A stretch of DNA of 64,000 nucleotides from Microbacterium sp. SORGH_AS_0888. Its GTDB lineage: Bacteria > Actinomycetota > Actinomycetes > Actinomycetales > Microbacteriaceae. A program made the position numbers and the translations under genes. Positions within the stretch are counted from its first letter, which is position 1. Each line of letters starts with the position of its first letter. Where the stretch lies: the NCBI RefSeq assembly GCF_030818905.1, contig NZ_JAUTAZ010000001.1, forward strand, positions 124,001-188,000. The letters are read 5' to 3'. The notes beneath the pieces are model-generated. The model was not told the DNA's origin and did no database searches. It saw only the letters and a program-made list of their open reading frames with translations. Of this stretch, positions 30,487 to 38,582 are shown piece by piece.

Positions 30487-32142
30487 CTAGCGGGACGGGC
30501 GCGTCGGGTCGGAATCGGGCGTCGCGTCGACCGGGTAGGGCACGGGCCAGTGCGGCTCCGGGACCGGCCATCCGGCGTCACGGAGGGCGCGCCGGGCCAG
30601 CTCGCGCGCCGAGTAGGGCGTGCGGACCCCGCGGATGTCGCGGTAGTCCTGGTGCCCGGGCCCGCACCACAGGATCGCGTCACCCTCGCCGACGAGTGCC
30701 ACGGCCTCGCGGATCGCCCGTTCGGGCGGCGAGAGCTCGAGGATCTCCGCATCCGGTCGTGCACGGCGCGCGCCCTCGAGGAGGGTCGCGCGGATGGCGT
30801 CCGGGTCCTCGTGGCGGGGGTGGTGATCGGTGATCACGAGGATGTCGCTGCCCTCGACGCCGGTGCGGCCCATGTCGTGGCGCTTGGTCGCGTCGCGGTC
30901 GCCGTCGGCGCCGAACAGGAACAGCACGCGACCGGGCGTCACGCGCCGTACCGCGGCCAGCGTCTTCTCGAACGCATCCGGAGAGTGCCCGAAGTCGACG
31001 TAGACGGCCGGGCCCCGCTCGCCCGACACGAGCTGCGTGCGGCCGGGGAGATAGGCGTCGATGCGCCCGCCGTCGAGCGCGTCGGCGAGCCGCTCCCAGG
31101 CGTACCCGGCCTCGAGGAGCATGACGATCGCGAGTCCCGCGTTCGCCGCCATGTGGCGGCCGATCACGGGAACCGTCGTCTCCAACCGCCCGGCCGGGCC
31201 ACTGAGCGAGAACCGGGTGCCGTCCTGCCGTTCCTCGATGATCTCGACGGTCCAGTCGGCGCCCGCGGCATCGTCCGCGTTCGCCGTGATGGCCGGCGTC
31301 GCGATCGTGGTGTGCGGAACTTCGCAGCGCGCGACGACCTCGCGCCCGGCGGGGGAGTCGAGGCAGATGACGGCGCGCCGCGACCGGTCGGGACGGAACA
31401 GCGGGAGCTTCGCCTCCAGATACTCGGTCATGTCGGCGTAGTCGTCGAGATGATCGTGGGTGAGGTTGGTGAAGGCCGCGACGTCGAAGACGAGGCCGTC
31501 GACACGCCGCCGGCTCAGCGCCTGTGCGCTGACCTCGACGGCGACCGCCTCGACACCGCGTTCGCGCATGAGCGCGAGGAGCGCATGGAACTCGCTCGCC
31601 TCCGGCGTCGTGAGCCGCGACACGATGACCTGCCCGGCGATGTGGCGTTCCGCCGTGGAGGAGAGGCCGGTGACGACCCCGAGCTGGTTCAGCATCCCCT
31701 CCAGCAGGTGGGACACGCTCGTCTTGCCGTTCGTGCCCGTCGTGCCGAGCAGGAGGGGCAGATCGTCGTCCGGGCCGGTCCCGTAGACCCAGGCCGACAG
31801 CGCGCCGAGGTGGGCGCGCGGCTCGTCGATGACGAGCACCGGGAGACCGGATGCCGCGGCGCGCTCGGCGCCGTCCTCGTCCGTGATGATGGCGACGGCT
31901 CCGCGGGCGGCGGCGTCGGCGGCGAACTCCGCGCCGTGGCGGTGGAGCCCGGGCAGGGCGACGAAGGTCTCACCGGCGCGCAGGTCGCCGGTGGCCAGCG
32001 TGATGCCGCTGATCGTGACGTCCTCGAACGCGCCGATCGTGCGGGCGCCGGCGAGGCGCGCGAGTTCCGCGAGGCTCCGTCTCGGCGGGTTCGACGGCCG
32101 GAGGACGGGCGGCAGGGCGGCGGAGGCATCGGGTGTCGACAT
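30487..32142 (-). CDS. MurE-type Mur ligase (UDP-MurNAc-tripeptide synthetase-like)
   Basis: A 551-residue Mur ligase with the three usual domains: an N-terminal UDP-binding domain, a central ATPase domain with GTTGTNGKTSVSHLL, HDHLDDY and the carbamylated-Lys region EAKLPLF, and a C-terminal domain. The architecture is that of MurE, which adds the third amino acid of the stem peptide. The residue-3 specificity motif reads TDHHPRHEDP, compared with DNPR in meso-DAP-adding enzymes; the Arg is kept and the Asn replaced. Actinobacteria of this family use Lys, ornithine or diaminobutyrate here, so the amino acid is uncertain. It lies away from any cell-division cluster and may be a second copy. 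Confidence 0.85.
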   Translation of the reverse strand: MSTPDASAALPPVLRPSNPPRRSLAELARLAGARTIGAFEDVTISGITLATGDLRAGETFVALPGLHRHGAEFAADAAARGAVAIITDEDGAERAAASGLPVLVIDEPRAHLGALSAWVYGTGPDDDLPLLLGTTGTNGKTSVSHLLEGMLNQLGVVTGLSSTAERHIAGQVIVSRLTTPEASEFHALLALMRERGVEAVAVEVSAQALSRRRVDGLVFDVAAFTNLTHDHLDDYADMTEYLEAKLPLFRPDRSRRAVICLDSPAGREVVARCEVPHTTIATPAITANADDAAGADWTVEIIEERQDGTRFSLSGPAGRLETTVPVIGRHMAANAGLAIVMLLEAGYAWERLADALDGGRIDAYLPGRTQLVSGERGPAVYVDFGHSPDAFEKTLAAVRRVTPGRVLFLFGADGDRDATKRHDMGRTGVEGSDILVITDHHPRHEDPDAIRATLLEGARRARPDAEILELSPPERAIREAVALVGEGDAILWCGPGHQDYRDIRGVRTPYSARELARRALRDAGWPVPEPHWPVPYPVDATPDSDPTRPSR

Positions 32143-32204
32143 GGGCTTCCATTCAAGCAGACGGCAGGGCCCCGGCCGCTGCGGCCGGGACCCCGCCCAC
32201 TGCG

Positions 32205-32891
32205 TCAGCGGCGAGCGCGGCGCAGCGCGACGATGCCCGTGACCAGTCCGGCGAGCCCCGCGGCGAGGCCGCCGGCGCCCAGCCAGACGCCGGTGGTGCC
32301 GGTGCCGGTGCCGTCCGCCGCGGGCGCGGCCATGGCATGCGCGTTGTGGTCGCCGTCGCCGTCGCCGTCGTCATCGCCGGAGTCCGCGACGGCGGCGCCG
32401 ACCTTGACCGACGGCGCCGGGGTGTCCAGCGACTCCGGGTCCTGACCGTCCGCGGGGATCTGCGTCCAGTCCGTCTCGCCCTGGACGCAGGACTGCACGA
32501 CGGGGAACGACAGCGTCTTTCCGGCCGCATCCTTGCTGTACTTGACCGACAGGTCGAACGCGACCCGCAGGCCCGTCTGGACCGGCTGGTCCGCCGTGTA
32601 GGTCACGTTCTGCACGAGCCCGTCGCCGTTGGCCCGAGTGACCTTCACCTGCCAGCCCGGCGTCACGGTGGGCGTGACGGAGTCGAGCCCCGCGGGCATG
32701 TCGATCGAGATCGCGGTCGTGGGGGACTCCTTGCAGCCGTGGCTGAAGGCGAAGGTGACGAGGCCGTAGCCGCCGGCGGCGGGATCGCCCTGCGGCGTCG
32801 CCGTCACGTGGGCGCTCGCTGCCAGGGGTGCGGCGATGACGAGCCCGGCGGCGAGGATGCCGGCGGCCAGGGTGCGGGTGGATGTCTTCAT
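32205..32891 (-). CDS. YcnI-like copper-associated surface protein (DUF1775)
   Basis: A 228-residue exported membrane-anchored protein. A signal peptide (residues 1-27, GILAAGLVIAAPLAASA) is followed by mature HVTATP; an N-terminal His after cleavage is the Cu(II) ligand of YcnI proteins. The DUF1775 beta-sandwich spans about 28-165 and contains the Cys pair (HGCKESP, VVQSCVQGE). An acidic linker (GDDDGDGDGD) precedes a C-terminal membrane helix and RRARR tail. It follows a gene for a small membrane protein on the same strand (109-nt gap), probably in one operon. A role in copper handling is family knowledge, not shown here. Confidence 0.85.
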   Translation of the reverse strand: MKTSTRTLAAGILAAGLVIAAPLAASAHVTATPQGDPAAGGYGLVTFAFSHGCKESPTTAISIDMPAGLDSVTPTVTPGWQVKVTRANGDGLVQNVTYTADQPVQTGLRVAFDLSVKYSKDAAGKTLSFPVVQSCVQGETDWTQIPADGQDPESLDTPAPSVKVGAAVADSGDDDGDGDGDHNAHAMAAPAADGTGTGTTGVWLGAGGLAAGLAGLVTGIVALRRARR

Positions 32892-32999
32892 GGATGTCTT
32901 CTCTCTCTCGGGCTGGGGCGCCGACGCGCCGCAGCATCCGTCGCGCGGGCGCGCGACGGCGAACGCACCGCCGGGGGCCGGCGGCACGGGGGCGTCCGG

Positions 33000-33608
33000 T
33001 CAGGACGCGGTGGGGAGAGAGCGAAGCGGCGGTCCGCGTCGCCGGAGGACGGCGGTCCAGACCGCATCGGCGCCGTCCAGTCTGAGGGCGGTCGCGGGTC
33101 GCGGTGCGGCGATCGGCGACCGGTGCGCCACGTCGACCCGCCGCGCCGCCAGGCGCACGCCGCGCCGGACGACGCCCACGGCGCGCCGTCCGAAGCCGAG
33201 CACCACGAAGGCGAGCAGCGCCGCGATCGCGTGCGCCGTCAGCATCCTGCCGTCCGGGAGCGAGAGCGACGTTCCCGCGGGGCCCAGCACCAGCTCCGCG
33301 TGGTGGTGAGCACCGCCGCCCGCGACGGGCTCGGCGCCCGCGGTGAGGGCGAACCCGACGTGCAGGATCGACTGCGCCACCACCGAGCCGAGCAGCAGGC
33401 CCGGCAGGCCGAGCCGGGACGCTGCGAGCAGCGTCGCCGCCGGCCACGCCAGCAGTCCTGCGGCGATCACCAGCAGGAGGTCGGGCGGCAGGCCGCCGCC
33501 GACCGAGTGCGAGACGGCTGCCAGCAGCACAGCGACGCCGCTCGAGACGCCACCGCGCAGCGCTCGACGCTGCCGCCCCGACAGGGGGCGAGCGGCGGGG
33601 GAGGGCAT
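33000..33608 (-). CDS. Multi-pass membrane protein upstream of YcnI
   Basis: A 202-residue protein with four or five membrane helices (about residues 18-36, 40-60, 66-86 and 118-137), a loop GGGAHHHAEL with three consecutive histidines on what is probably the outer side, and an Arg-rich cytoplasmic tail. I do not recognise the family. The His cluster and position upstream of ycnI suggest a metal, perhaps copper, function. The ATG at 33608 is 6 nt after a TACCCT box; longer starts would run past it. Confidence 0.7.
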   Translation of the reverse strand: MPSPAARPLSGRQRRALRGGVSSGVAVLLAAVSHSVGGGLPPDLLLVIAAGLLAWPAATLLAASRLGLPGLLLGSVVAQSILHVGFALTAGAEPVAGGGAHHHAELVLGPAGTSLSLPDGRMLTAHAIAALLAFVVLGFGRRAVGVVRRGVRLAARRVDVAHRSPIAAPRPATALRLDGADAVWTAVLRRRGPPLRSLPTAS

Positions 33609-33614
33609 GGAACG

Positions 33615-33620
33615 AGGGTA
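33615..33620 (-). promoter_or_regulatory. Putative -10 box (TACCCT) for the membrane protein-ycnI unit
   Basis: On the minus strand TACCCT is followed by 6 nt and the ATG at 33608, a leaderless arrangement; a plus-strand box for rseP lies 33 bp away. Confidence 0.5.
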
Positions 33621-33652
33621 CCGGCACACGGCTCGTTCAAAGCGATCATCGG

Positions 33653-33658
33653 TAGCGT
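33653..33658 (+). promoter_or_regulatory. Putative -10 box (TAGCGT) for rseP, leaderless
   Basis: TAGCGT is followed by 6 nt and the GTG at 33665. Confidence 0.55.
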
Positions 33659-33664
33659 GGGACG

Positions 33665-34981
33665 GTGACCGTCATCGCCTTCGTCATCGGCATCGTCGTG
33701 CTCGTGGTCGGGCTCGCGGTCTCCATCGCGCTCCACGAGGTCGGGCATCTGGTGCCCGCGAAGCGTTTCGGGGTGCGCGTCGGCCAGTACATGATCGGCT
33801 TCGGCCCGACCCTCTTCTCGCGGCGCTACGGCGAGACCCAGTACGGCGTCAAGGCGCTCCCGCTCGGCGGCTACATCTCGATGGCGGGGATGTACCCGCC
33901 GTCGAGTCAGCACGGCGAGGCGGTCGCGGTGGCGGCGGGCGAGGAGGCCGCACGGGCGGCGGGCAACGCGCCGGGCCGGTTCTTCGCGACGATGGTGCAG
34001 GATGCGCGTCTCGCGAACGACGAGACCGTGATCGGCGCCGACGACGACCGGGTGTTCTATCGGCTCCCGGTGTACAAGCGCGTCATCATCATGCTCGGCG
34101 GCCCGCTCATGAACCTGCTGCTGGCGATCGTGCTCTTCACGATCGTGCTGTGCGGGTTCGGCGTCCAGACCGCGACGACGACGATCTCGAGCCTCAGCAC
34201 GTGTGTGCCCACGAGCACGACCTCGACGGACTGCTCGAGCACGACGACGCCGGCCGCGCAGGCCGGCCTCCAGCCGGGCGACCGCATCCTCTCCATCGAC
34301 GGCACCGCGGTGTCGACCTTCGCCGATGCGTCCGCGATCATCCAGGCCTCGCCCGGCCGGCAGCTGAGCGTCGTGGTCGAGCGCGGCGGCTCCGAGCAGA
34401 CGCTTCGCCTCACCCCCGCCGCGGTCGACGCGGCGAGCACCGGATCGGGAGCGACGACGCAGGTCGGCTTCGTCGGCATCCGCCCGGTCTCCGAGCGGGA
34501 GCGGCAGCCGATCTGGGCGGGCGCCGAGGCGGCCTTCCAGAACGTCGGCGCGGTCGCGGGCATCATGGTCCAGTTGCCGGTGAAGGTCTACGACACGGCG
34601 GTGTCGCTGTTCACGGGCGCGGAGAGGGACCCGAACGGACCGATGAGCGTCGTGGGCGCCGGTGTGATCGCCGGCGACGTGGCGGCCTCCGACGCGCCGG
34701 TCCTCGACCGGCTCGCGTTCATCCTCGGGCTCCTCGGATCCCTGAACATCGCCCTGTTCGTGTTCAACCTGATCCCGCTCCTGCCGCTCGACGGCGGGCA
34801 CGTCGTCGTCGCCCTGTGGGACGGGGTCAAGCGCGCGGTCGCAAAGCTCCGAGGCACCGTCGCGAAGCCCGTCGACGCGACGAAGCTCGTGCCGGTCACG
34901 TTCGTCGTCGTCATCGCGCTGATCGTGATGGGCGGCATCCTGATCGTCGCCGACCTCGTCAACCCGATCTCGCTGTTCTGA
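33665..34981 (+). CDS. rseP: Site-2 protease of the M50 family (RseP/Rip1-like)
   Basis: An intramembrane metalloprotease that cleaves membrane-bound anti-sigma factors and related proteins. The 438-residue protein has the zinc motif HEVGH at residues 24-28 in the first membrane helix, a second helix after LGGPLMNLLLA, a PDZ domain (AGLQPGDRILSIDG), and the last metal-binding motif NLIPLLPLDGGHV in the third helix group. A Ser/Thr-rich insert with two Cys residues (TCVPTSTTSTDC) lies on the outer side before the PDZ domain. It sits between dxr and ispG, the conserved actinobacterial order. Start GTG 33665 follows a TAGCGT box by 6 nt. Confidence 0.94.
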   Translation: MTVIAFVIGIVVLVVGLAVSIALHEVGHLVPAKRFGVRVGQYMIGFGPTLFSRRYGETQYGVKALPLGGYISMAGMYPPSSQHGEAVAVAAGEEAARAAGNAPGRFFATMVQDARLANDETVIGADDDRVFYRLPVYKRVIIMLGGPLMNLLLAIVLFTIVLCGFGVQTATTTISSLSTCVPTSTTSTDCSSTTTPAAQAGLQPGDRILSIDGTAVSTFADASAIIQASPGRQLSVVVERGGSEQTLRLTPAAVDAASTGSGATTQVGFVGIRPVSERERQPIWAGAEAAFQNVGAVAGIMVQLPVKVYDTAVSLFTGAERDPNGPMSVVGAGVIAGDVAASDAPVLDRLAFILGLLGSLNIALFVFNLIPLLPLDGGHVVVALWDGVKRAVAKLRGTVAKPVDATKLVPVTFVVVIALIVMGGILIVADLVNPISLF

Positions 34982-34983
34982 CC

Positions 34984-35024
34984 CCCGCGGCGGTCTGACC
35001 CCGCGGCGCTCAGACCGCCGCGGG
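34984..35024. terminator. Bidirectional hairpin between rseP and the anthranilate synthase gene
   Basis: A perfect 15-bp inverted repeat, CCCGCGGCGGTCTGA at 34984-34998 and its complement at 35010-35024, with an 11-nt loop, lies 3 nt after the rseP stop. The right arm contains the stop codon and last four codons of the convergent minus-strand gene, so one structure serves both ends. Confidence 0.8.
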
Positions 35025-36914
35025 CGTCAGCGCGTGGGCCACGAGGCGCTCGAGGGTCGCCATCCCGTCGCGGGAGAGGATCGACTCGAGGTGGCCCTGC
35101 ACGGAGGCGAACCCGACCCCGCGCAGCGCGTAGACATCGCCCGTGACCGGGTCGGCCGAGACCTCGGCCGGTCCGACACGCGTCGTCCCTGCCGGAACCC
35201 GTGCCGTGAAGGTGTTGTAGAAGCCGATGGAGGCCGGCTCACCGAACACGTCCACCGTCTTCTGGAGCCCCTGGTGCGGTCGATCGAGCGGCACGAGCGC
35301 GATCCCCAGCCGATCGCTGAGGATCTGGTGGCTCAGGCACACGGCCAGGATCGGGCGTCCGGTGGACATCCGATCGTCGACGACGGCGCGCATCCGCTGC
35401 ATGCGCGCCGACCCGGGGTCTCGCGGATCGCCGGGGCCGGGCCCGGACACCACCAGGTCGGCTGCGGCGAGCGCCTCCGCCGTGGCATCGGCCCACGGCA
35501 CGACGGCCACCTCGAGCCCGAGGTGACGCAGTTGGTGCGCCAGCATCGTCGTGAAGCGGTCCTCGGCATCGACCACCACGGCCGTGCGGCCCGCGAACGG
35601 CCCCTCCCGGTGCGCGTCCTGCGGCGTGAGCCAGAACGCGGCGAGCCGGTCGTTGCGGGATGCGAGGAGGGCCGCGACGCCGGGATCCTCGGCCAGCGGC
35701 CGCGGCGTCGGGGCCGGCTCGTCCGGGTCGTCCTCGCGCACCGGGGCCTCGTCGCGGGGCACCGCCCCGATCGCGCCGAGGACGCCGGCGGCCTTGCCGT
35801 GGGTCTCGCTCACCTCGCCCATCGGGTCGGAGTGGCGCACGAGCGTCGCGCCCACCGGCACCCGCAGCCGACCCTCCACGAGGTAGGCGGTGCGGATGAG
35901 GATGGGGGCGTCGAGGTCGTGGCCGCCCCCCTCGTTCGGAGTGAACAGCGCCGCGACGCCGGAGTAGTAGCCGCGGGGGGTGCGTTCGTGCCGAGCGATG
36001 ACGGTGCACGCGTTCTGCATGGGGGAGCCGGTCACCGTCGGGGCGAACATCGTCTCGCGGAGGATGTCGCGCGGGTCCATCGCGGAATGCCCCTCGAGCT
36101 CGTACTCGGTGTGGGTGAGCCGCGACATCTCCTTGAGGTGCGGGCCCGTGATGCGCCCGCCGTCGCTGCAGACGGCGCTCATCATCTTGAGCTCCTCGTC
36201 GACGACCATGAACAGCTCCTCCGTCTCCTTCGTGGAGGAGAGGAACTCGGACAGCGTCTCGACCGTGGCCCCGCCGGTGGGATGACGGAAGGTGCCGGAG
36301 ATCGGGTTCATGGACACGATCCCGCCGGTGGCGCCCACGTGCGCCTCGGGGCTCGCACCGACCGCGACGTGCCCGTCGGTGACGACGACGAAGGTCCAGT
36401 ACGCGCCCTTCTCATGCTCGAGGAGCGCACGGAACCAGGTGAGCGCAGCGGTGCGGGCGGGCGCGTCGACGGTCGCCGTGAAGTCGCGGCGGATGACGAA
36501 GTTCGCGCCCTCGCCTCGACCGATCTCGTCCGCGATGACGGTGCGCACGATGTCGGCGTAGGCGTCGTCGCTCACGTCGAACCCGGCGTCGCGGAGGGGG
36601 ATCTGCATGCCGGGGAGCGCGCCGATCACCTCGGCGCGCGGCAGCCGTCGGTGCTCGGTCACGACCAGGCAGCGCAGCGGCGCGTCGTCGTCGTGGCAGA
36701 CGAAGCCGCGCTCGCGCACCTGGCGGAACGGCACGAGGGCGAGCACCTCGCGAGCCGAGCCGGCCGCATCCGTGAGCGGGATGTCGGCCAGCAGCTCGAC
36801 GTCGACCACGTCACCCGTGAGCACCTCGACCCAGCCGGTCTCACGGGCGATGAGCGCGAAGGGCTCATCGCCGAGCTCGAGGGCGGTCAACAGGGCGGAG
36901 GCGGTGCCGGTCAT
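35010..36914 (-). CDS. Fused anthranilate synthase (TrpE-TrpG type)
   Basis: A 634-residue fusion that makes anthranilate from chorismate and glutamine. The N-terminal two-thirds is the chorismate-binding (TrpE-like) domain, with [27 protein letters not shown] and [11 protein letters not shown]. After a linker (residues ~425-445) a class I glutamine amidotransferase follows: [12 protein letters not shown], the nucleophile Cys in [11 protein letters not shown], and the [16 protein letters not shown] region. Family name by type is uncertain: the layout also resembles PhzE of phenazine pathways, but the tryptophan attenuator just upstream shows that the product serves tryptophan synthesis. ATG 36914; no trpBA genes are nearby. 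Confidence 0.92.
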   Translation of the reverse strand: MTGTASALLTALELGDEPFALIARETGWVEVLTGDVVDVELLADIPLTDAAGSAREVLALVPFRQVRERGFVCHDDDAPLRCLVVTEHRRLPRAEVIGALPGMQIPLRDAGFDVSDDAYADIVRTVIADEIGRGEGANFVIRRDFTATVDAPARTAALTWFRALLEHEKGAYWTFVVVTDGHVAVGASPEAHVGATGGIVSMNPISGTFRHPTGGATVETLSEFLSSTKETEELFMVVDEELKMMSAVCSDGGRITGPHLKEMSRLTHTEYELEGHSAMDPRDILRETMFAPTVTGSPMQNACTVIARHERTPRGYYSGVAALFTPNEGGGHDLDAPILIRTAYLVEGRLRVPVGATLVRHSDPMGEVSETHGKAAGVLGAIGAVPRDEAPVREDDPDEPAPTPRPLAEDPGVAALLASRNDRLAAFWLTPQDAHREGPFAGRTAVVVDAEDRFTTMLAHQLRHLGLEVAVVPWADATAEALAAADLVVSGPGPGDPRDPGSARMQRMRAVVDDRMSTGRPILAVCLSHQILSDRLGIALVPLDRPHQGLQKTVDVFGEPASIGFYNTFTARVPAGTTRVGPAEVSADPVTGDVYALRGVGFASVQGHLESILSRDGMATLERLVAHALTPAAV

Positions 36915-36953
36915 GATCGGTCTTTCGTCGAGGAGCGGCCGCCGCAACGCAGA

Positions 36954-37015
36954 AGACCGCCCATTCGGAGGGAGAGGGCGGTCTGTGTCGCACACACACC
37001 GCCTCAGGCGGTGTG
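36954..37015 (-). promoter_or_regulatory. Tryptophan attenuator: pause, antiterminator and terminator hairpins
   Basis: Three mutually exclusive RNA hairpins precede the anthranilate synthase gene. Hairpin 1:2 pairs 36995-37003 with 37007-37015 (9 bp, loop TCA) and includes the end of the leader peptide. Hairpin 3:4, the terminator, pairs 36954-36962 with 36976-36984 (9 bp, loop 13 nt). Segment 2 can instead pair with segment 3: GGCGGTGTGTG against CACAGACCGCC matches at 10 of 11 positions, the antiterminator. When Trp-tRNA is scarce the ribosome should stall on the two Trp codons and favour 2:3. Confidence 0.88.
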
Positions 37016-37039
37016 CCACCAGGAGCGGTTCGCGAGCAT
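37004..37039 (-). CDS. trpL: Tryptophan leader peptide, [11 protein letters not shown]
   Basis: An 11-codon open frame, ATG at 37039 to TGA at 37004-37006, encodes [11 protein letters not shown] with two adjacent TGG codons. It is too short for ordinary gene finders. It overlaps hairpin 1:2 of the attenuator and its start is 6 nt after a TAATTT box, so the mRNA is probably leaderless. The ribosome reading this peptide senses charged tRNA-Trp. The peptide itself need not have a function. Confidence 0.88.
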   Translation of the reverse strand: MLANRSWWHTA

Positions 37040-37045
37040 GCGCCG

Positions 37046-37051
37046 AAATTA
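37046..37051 (-). promoter_or_regulatory. Putative -10 box (TAATTT) for the tryptophan leader
   Basis: On the minus strand TAATTT is followed by 6 nt and the leader peptide ATG at 37039. It is divergent from the ispG box 51 bp away. Confidence 0.65.
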
Positions 37052-37101
37052 CCACATGCGCGCGGGCTCGGCCTCGCAGCGCCCACCCGGCCGCGGACGC
37101 G

Positions 37102-37107
37102 TACGCT
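37102..37107 (+). promoter_or_regulatory. Putative -10 box (TACGCT) for ispG, leaderless
   Basis: TACGCT is followed by 6 nt and the GTG at 37114. Confidence 0.6.
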
Positions 37108-37113
37108 GGTGGC

Positions 37114-38265
37114 GTGCCAGCAGTGAACCTCGGGATGCCCGCCGTCCCTCACACCCTCGCTCCGCGACGCAAGAGCCGGCAGATCCGGGTCGGGAAGGTC
37201 CTGGTGGGCGGTGACGCCCCCATCAGCGTGCAGTCGATGGCCACCACCAAGACCACCGATATCAACGCGACCCTCCAGCAGATCGCCGAGCTCACCGCAT
37301 CCGGATGCGAGATCGTGCGTGTCGCGGTGCCGAGCCAGGACGACGCGGACGTGCTGCACATCATCGCGAAGAAGAGCCAGATCCCGGTCATCGCCGACAT
37401 CCACTTCCAGCCGAAGTACGTCTTCCAGGCGATCGACGCGGGGTGTGCGGCCGTGCGCGTGAACCCGGGGAACATCCGTCAGTTCGATGACAAGGTCGGC
37501 GAGATCGCGAAGGCCGCCAAGGACGCGGGCGTCTCGCTCCGCATCGGCGTCAACGCCGGCTCGCTGGACAAGCGGCTGCTGCAGAAGTACGGCAAGGCGA
37601 CGCCGGAGGCGCTCGCCGAGAGCGCCCGATGGGAGGCGTCGCTGTTTGAGGAGCACGACTTCCACGACTTCAAGATCTCGGTCAAGCACAACGACCCGGT
37701 GATCATGGTGCAGGCGTACCGGCTGCTGGCCGCGATGGGCGACTGGCCGCTGCATCTGGGCGTGACCGAGGCGGGCCCCGCGTTCCAGGGCACGATCAAG
37801 TCGGCGACGGCGTTCGGCATCCTGCTCGGCGAGGGGATCGGCGACACGATCCGCGTCTCGCTCTCCGCGCCGCCGGCCGAGGAGGTCAAGGTCGGGCATC
37901 AGATCCTCCAGTCCCTCAACCTGCGCGAGCGCAAGCTGGAGATCGTGTCCTGTCCCTCGTGCGGCCGCGCGCAGGTCGACGTGTACTCGCTGGCCGACAG
38001 CGTCACCGAGGGACTCAAGGACATGACAGTGCCGCTGCGCGTCGCCGTCATGGGCTGTGTCGTGAACGGTCCCGGTGAGGCGCGCGAGGCCGACCTCGGC
38101 GTTGCGAGCGGCAACGGCAAGGGCCAGATCTTCGTGAAGGGGGAGGTCGTCAAGACCGTCCCCGAGGCGGAGATCGTGCAGACGCTCATCGAGGAGGCCA
38201 ACCGCATCGCCGCCGAGATGGGCCCCGATGCGCCGCTGGGCACCGCGCAGGTCGTCACCGCCTGA
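37114..38265 (+). CDS. ispG: 4-hydroxy-3-methylbut-2-en-1-yl diphosphate synthase
   Basis: IspG reduces MEcPP to HMBPP, the penultimate step of the MEP pathway, with a [4Fe-4S] cluster. The 383-residue protein has a TIM-barrel domain ([29 protein letters not shown]) and a C-terminal cluster domain whose ligands are Cys280 and Cys283 (SCPSCGR), Cys315 (GCVVNGPGE) and Glu322. The start is GTG 37114, set by the TACGCT box. It follows rseP in the conserved order although the fused anthranilate synthase has been placed between on the opposite strand. Confidence 0.96.
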   Translation: MPAVNLGMPAVPHTLAPRRKSRQIRVGKVLVGGDAPISVQSMATTKTTDINATLQQIAELTASGCEIVRVAVPSQDDADVLHIIAKKSQIPVIADIHFQPKYVFQAIDAGCAAVRVNPGNIRQFDDKVGEIAKAAKDAGVSLRIGVNAGSLDKRLLQKYGKATPEALAESARWEASLFEEHDFHDFKISVKHNDPVIMVQAYRLLAAMGDWPLHLGVTEAGPAFQGTIKSATAFGILLGEGIGDTIRVSLSAPPAEEVKVGHQILQSLNLRERKLEIVSCPSCGRAQVDVYSLADSVTEGLKDMTVPLRVAVMGCVVNGPGEAREADLGVASGNGKGQIFVKGEVVKTVPEAEIVQTLIEEANRIAAEMGPDAPLGTAQVVTA

Positions 38266-38426
38266 CCGCGGTCGGGCACGCGCCGCGCCGGCCGCGGTAC
38301 GTGTCGCGCGGTGGCTGCGGCCCACGCGGGCACGCCTGCTGCCCTCCCGCTGACTGCTGCCCTCCCGACGCCTGCTGGCTGCTGATCGGCCAACGCTGAC
38401 TCCCGCTCGCCGCTCGGTCACGCGAT
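38266..38426. other. Gene-free stretch after ispG
   Basis: No gene is seen between ispG and the palindromic repeat. It contains a possible weak terminator just after the ispG stop (ACCGCGG at 38265-38271 pairing with 38292-38298, 20-nt loop) and two direct copies of CTGCTGCCCTCCCG near 38337-38375. The composition is very rich in C and G with short CTGCTG-like runs. Confidence 0.5.
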
Positions 38427-38486
38427 CGCGCCGATTTCGTGCAGCTCGCGCGTGTATTGGCGCTGCGCTTGCACGAAATCGGCGCG
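38427..38486. repeat. Long intergenic inverted repeat
   Basis: CGCGCCGATTTCGTGCA at 38427-38443 and its exact complement at 38470-38486 form a 17-bp perfect stem with a 26-nt loop. It is AT-richer than its surroundings (ATTTCGTGCA), sits between ispG and the sigma gene and does not look like an ordinary terminator. I expect it to be a multicopy intergenic element of this genome, but that cannot be tested from one window. Confidence 0.65.
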
Positions 38487-38490
38487 AATA

Positions 38491-38525
38491 GGCTCGGGGC
38501 TCGGGGCTCGGGGCTCGGGGCTCGG
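38491..38525. repeat. Five tandem GGCTCGG heptamers
   Basis: The 7-bp unit GGCTCGG occurs five times in a row without change, directly after the inverted repeat. Seven-base units in an intergenic stretch can expand or contract by slippage; here it lies 58 bp before the sigma factor start. Confidence 0.85.
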
Positions 38526-38582
38526 TGCACGGGTGAACGGACTTGGCGTGAACCGATCCGGCGATGCCGGACACTACAGAGT

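Noticed and set aside
35034..37214. Very long plus-strand frame of 726 codons over the anthranilate synthase gene
   Set aside because: The minus-strand gene has clear domain motifs and an attenuator; the plus frame has no recognisable domain and only reflects GC bias.
38491..38525. Heptamer array as part of a CRISPR
   Set aside because: Units are 7 bp with no spacers; there are no cas genes in the window.
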